Both the position numbers and the translations under genes were made by a program. From Bacteroidales bacterium (GTDB lineage Bacteria; Bacteroidota; Bacteroidia; Bacteroidales; DTU049), in contig JAFGWG010000002.1 in the NCBI GenBank assembly GCA_016937255.1, positions 1 to 44,637 on the forward strand: 44,637 bases of DNA, in the 5' to 3' direction. The first letter of the stretch is position 1. Every line of letters starts with the position of its first letter. Of this stretch, positions 43,235 to 44,637 are shown piece after piece. Under the pieces are notes generated by a model that saw only the letters and a list, made by a program, of their open reading frames with translations, searched no databases and was not told the origin of the DNA.

Positions 43235-44538
43235 ATTGATTTAGTTTTCTTGTGTTTGAAATAATGGAAAGCTTTTATTAAGAACTCTGCAATGGCAAAG
43301 TATGAAATCAGAATAAAAAGGTTGATGTAAAAATGAAACACCAGCATGCATATGATTGTTAGAATTAGTATGCTGATATAATTAATGTTTTTGAGGAGTA
43401 ACAGAATGATTTTGTTTTTAATCCCTGTGTTTTGAACAAATAACTTAATTCTCTCGGAATAGAAAGAGTGATAAGAAATGATTATAAAAAACAACATTAA
43501 TGTTATCAAAAGTGGAAGCCCAATAACATTGTCTCTATTGAATAGCGATTCTAAAGCATTAATGAGAATTACCGGTCCTGTAACATGATCAGCTATTGTA
43601 TGGTGTGAATCGCCTCTGCTTCCGGTAAAATCACCAATAATTACAATTTGATTTGGTTTAAGATATGCTTCAGGTGATAAATTAAAAAACCCCATTGGCA
43701 TTACTGTTTCATACTCAATAATATCTTTTGAAGAATATCTGAAAGGGGGAATCATTGTGTTTAAACAAATGCCGCCTGATTTGTATCTGTAATAAGGTGT
43801 TCCAAGAAAAGATCTTTCGATTATGCTGTCACCAGTAATACTCTCATAAGCCACCAGCGGCACTTGTTTATGTCCCTCAAAATAGTATGAGAATTTTAAA
43901 AACTCTTGATTTAGAAAAGACGATCTGTATTGTGCAGCTCCATTTTTTGATTCGAAAACCAAAGGCTGTTTGTGTAGTACCGTGTCTTCAACTACTAAGG
44001 TGCTCAAAACCAACTTGTTTTTATTATTTAAGTTTGTTATTACTGCTTGTAATGCAGAATCAATTTGCGGTTGAAATTTTTTATCAAGCCAAACATCACA
44101 AATTACATATTTTATTTGATCTGAATTTTCATCAAGAAATGTTAATGTGCTTGTAAGCTGTTCTCTGTCAGCAATCACTTCATTTGTTAGGTAGTCGAGG
44201 GGTGGGACACCTGTATTTAGTAATTGGGAGTTTTCAGATACATCAATAAGTAAGTATTTATCGTTAATATCAGTTTTAAATTCTCTGGTGTCAACGTAAT
44301 CCTGAATGAACTCTTTGTAATCATAAATGTCGTTCATGAATCCGAAGCCGTCAAAATAGTAAATATTGATGAGCCAAAAGAGACTAAATATTATCATCCA
44401 AATAGCATGTAGCGATGATAATATTAGTGTTTTAGGAGTAAATGAGGGGAGAAGGATATTGAGAAATGCATGAATTTTTTTGAGAATATTTTTTATTCCC
44501 TTTTTTACTTGCTTAAATTTTCTCCTTTTCTTTGCCAT
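43231..44538 (-). CDS. CHASE2-domain membrane protein without a visible output domain
   Basis: The 435-residue protein has a basic cytoplasmic N terminus, a first membrane helix (about 37-62) and an extracytoplasmic domain of about 260 residues with CHASE2-like motifs: YLLIDVSENSQLL, YVICDVWLDKKF, QIVIIGDFTGSRGDSHHT, and VTGPVILINALESLF. Three further helices end the chain. CHASE2 usually feeds kinase, cyclase or other cytoplasmic output domains after the helices; none is present here, only a short basic tail. It may signal through its coupled partner. ATG 44538 is chosen over an in-frame TTG four codons upstream. Confidence 0.78.
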   Translation of the reverse strand: MAKKRRKFKQVKKGIKNILKKIHAFLNILLPSFTPKTLILSSLHAIWMIIFSLFWLINIYYFDGFGFMNDIYDYKEFIQDYVDTREFKTDINDKYLLIDVSENSQLLNTGVPPLDYLTNEVIADREQLTSTLTFLDENSDQIKYVICDVWLDKKFQPQIDSALQAVITNLNNKNKLVLSTLVVEDTVLHKQPLVFESKNGAAQYRSSFLNQEFLKFSYYFEGHKQVPLVAYESITGDSIIERSFLGTPYYRYKSGGICLNTMIPPFRYSSKDIIEYETVMPMGFFNLSPEAYLKPNQIVIIGDFTGSRGDSHHTIADHVTGPVILINALESLFNRDNVIGLPLLITLMLFFIIISYHSFYSERIKLFVQNTGIKNKIILLLLKNINYISILILTIICMLVFHFYINLFILISYFAIAEFLIKAFHYFKHKKTKSI

Positions 44539-44562
44539 TATTATAATCAATTGGTTCTACCA

Positions 44563-44593
44563 CAAATTTAATGGAAATTTTTAAATTAGCGAA
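44563..44593 (-). promoter_or_regulatory. Candidate promoter of the CHASE2 operon
   Basis: On the minus strand TTCG (44590-44593), a 19-base spacer and TAAATTTG (44563-44570) fit the phylum's promoter; the -7 box is exact and the -33 box has one mismatch. It lies about 25 bases before the ATG at 44538. Confidence 0.5.
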
Positions 44594-44637
44594 AAAATGT
44601 TCACAGGTCAATTTTTTGATTTACTGCTCAATTTGAG

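Overview
The window looks like a chromosomal piece from a member of the Bacteroidota. Several signs agree: gene starts are repeatedly preceded by the phylum's TAnnTTTG-type -7 box, many products are lipoproteins or carry signal peptides ending in ...SQ/...AQ, and families typical of the phylum are present (Omp28-like, DUF6029, TlpA, fused E1 alpha/beta 2-oxoacid dehydrogenase, caspase-WD40 proteins). Genus and species cannot be fixed from what I can see.

Layout. Bases 1-650 hold the end of an rRNA operon: the 3' part of a 23S gene, a complete 5S gene and a strong terminator. Bases 687-14363 are mostly housekeeping and envelope genes. They comprise a GT9 glycosyltransferase, a TsaC/Sua5-type enzyme, a pabB-pabC pair, a tandem pair of paralogous small lipoproteins with an HD-domain hydrolase, a DUF4349 lipoprotein, a LOG-family protein, bcp-recA with a TPR lipoprotein and an S9 peptidase lipoprotein, and two secreted proteins. 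Bases 14391-20640 lie on the minus strand: a fused 2-oxoacid dehydrogenase E1, then a tight four-gene envelope/redox operon (TlpA-like, DUF6029 barrel, Omp28-like, YceI-like). A 1.08-kb gene-free stretch (20641-21723) is full of palindromic repeat debris. It is followed by a three-gene acyl-CoA carboxylase operon (21724-25316), two small lipoproteins, and a second gene-poor palindromic stretch (26820-27180).

Bases 27181-44538 are an accessory-looking block, all on the minus strand and visibly A+T-rich from about 30 kb on. In transcription order (high to low coordinate) it encodes a CHASE2-domain membrane protein translationally coupled to a secreted protein, a 4-fold beta-flower-like secreted protein, a small secreted protein, an ankyrin-WD40-caspase protein (1501 aa), a TPR-WD40-caspase protein (1536 aa), an RCK/TrkA-N membrane protein with a channel-like layout, three small proteins, and a WG-repeat/CAP-domain protein.

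The most interesting feature is the caspase pair. Both proteins carry signal peptides, an intact His-Cys dyad and an EF-hand-like loop. They share a nearly identical 1.4-kb 3' segment but have unrelated sensor modules in front. Together with CHASE2 and an RCK channel-like protein, this suggests an envelope-located sensing and proteolysis module with interchangeable sensors. That functional link is inference from layout and domains, not demonstrated.
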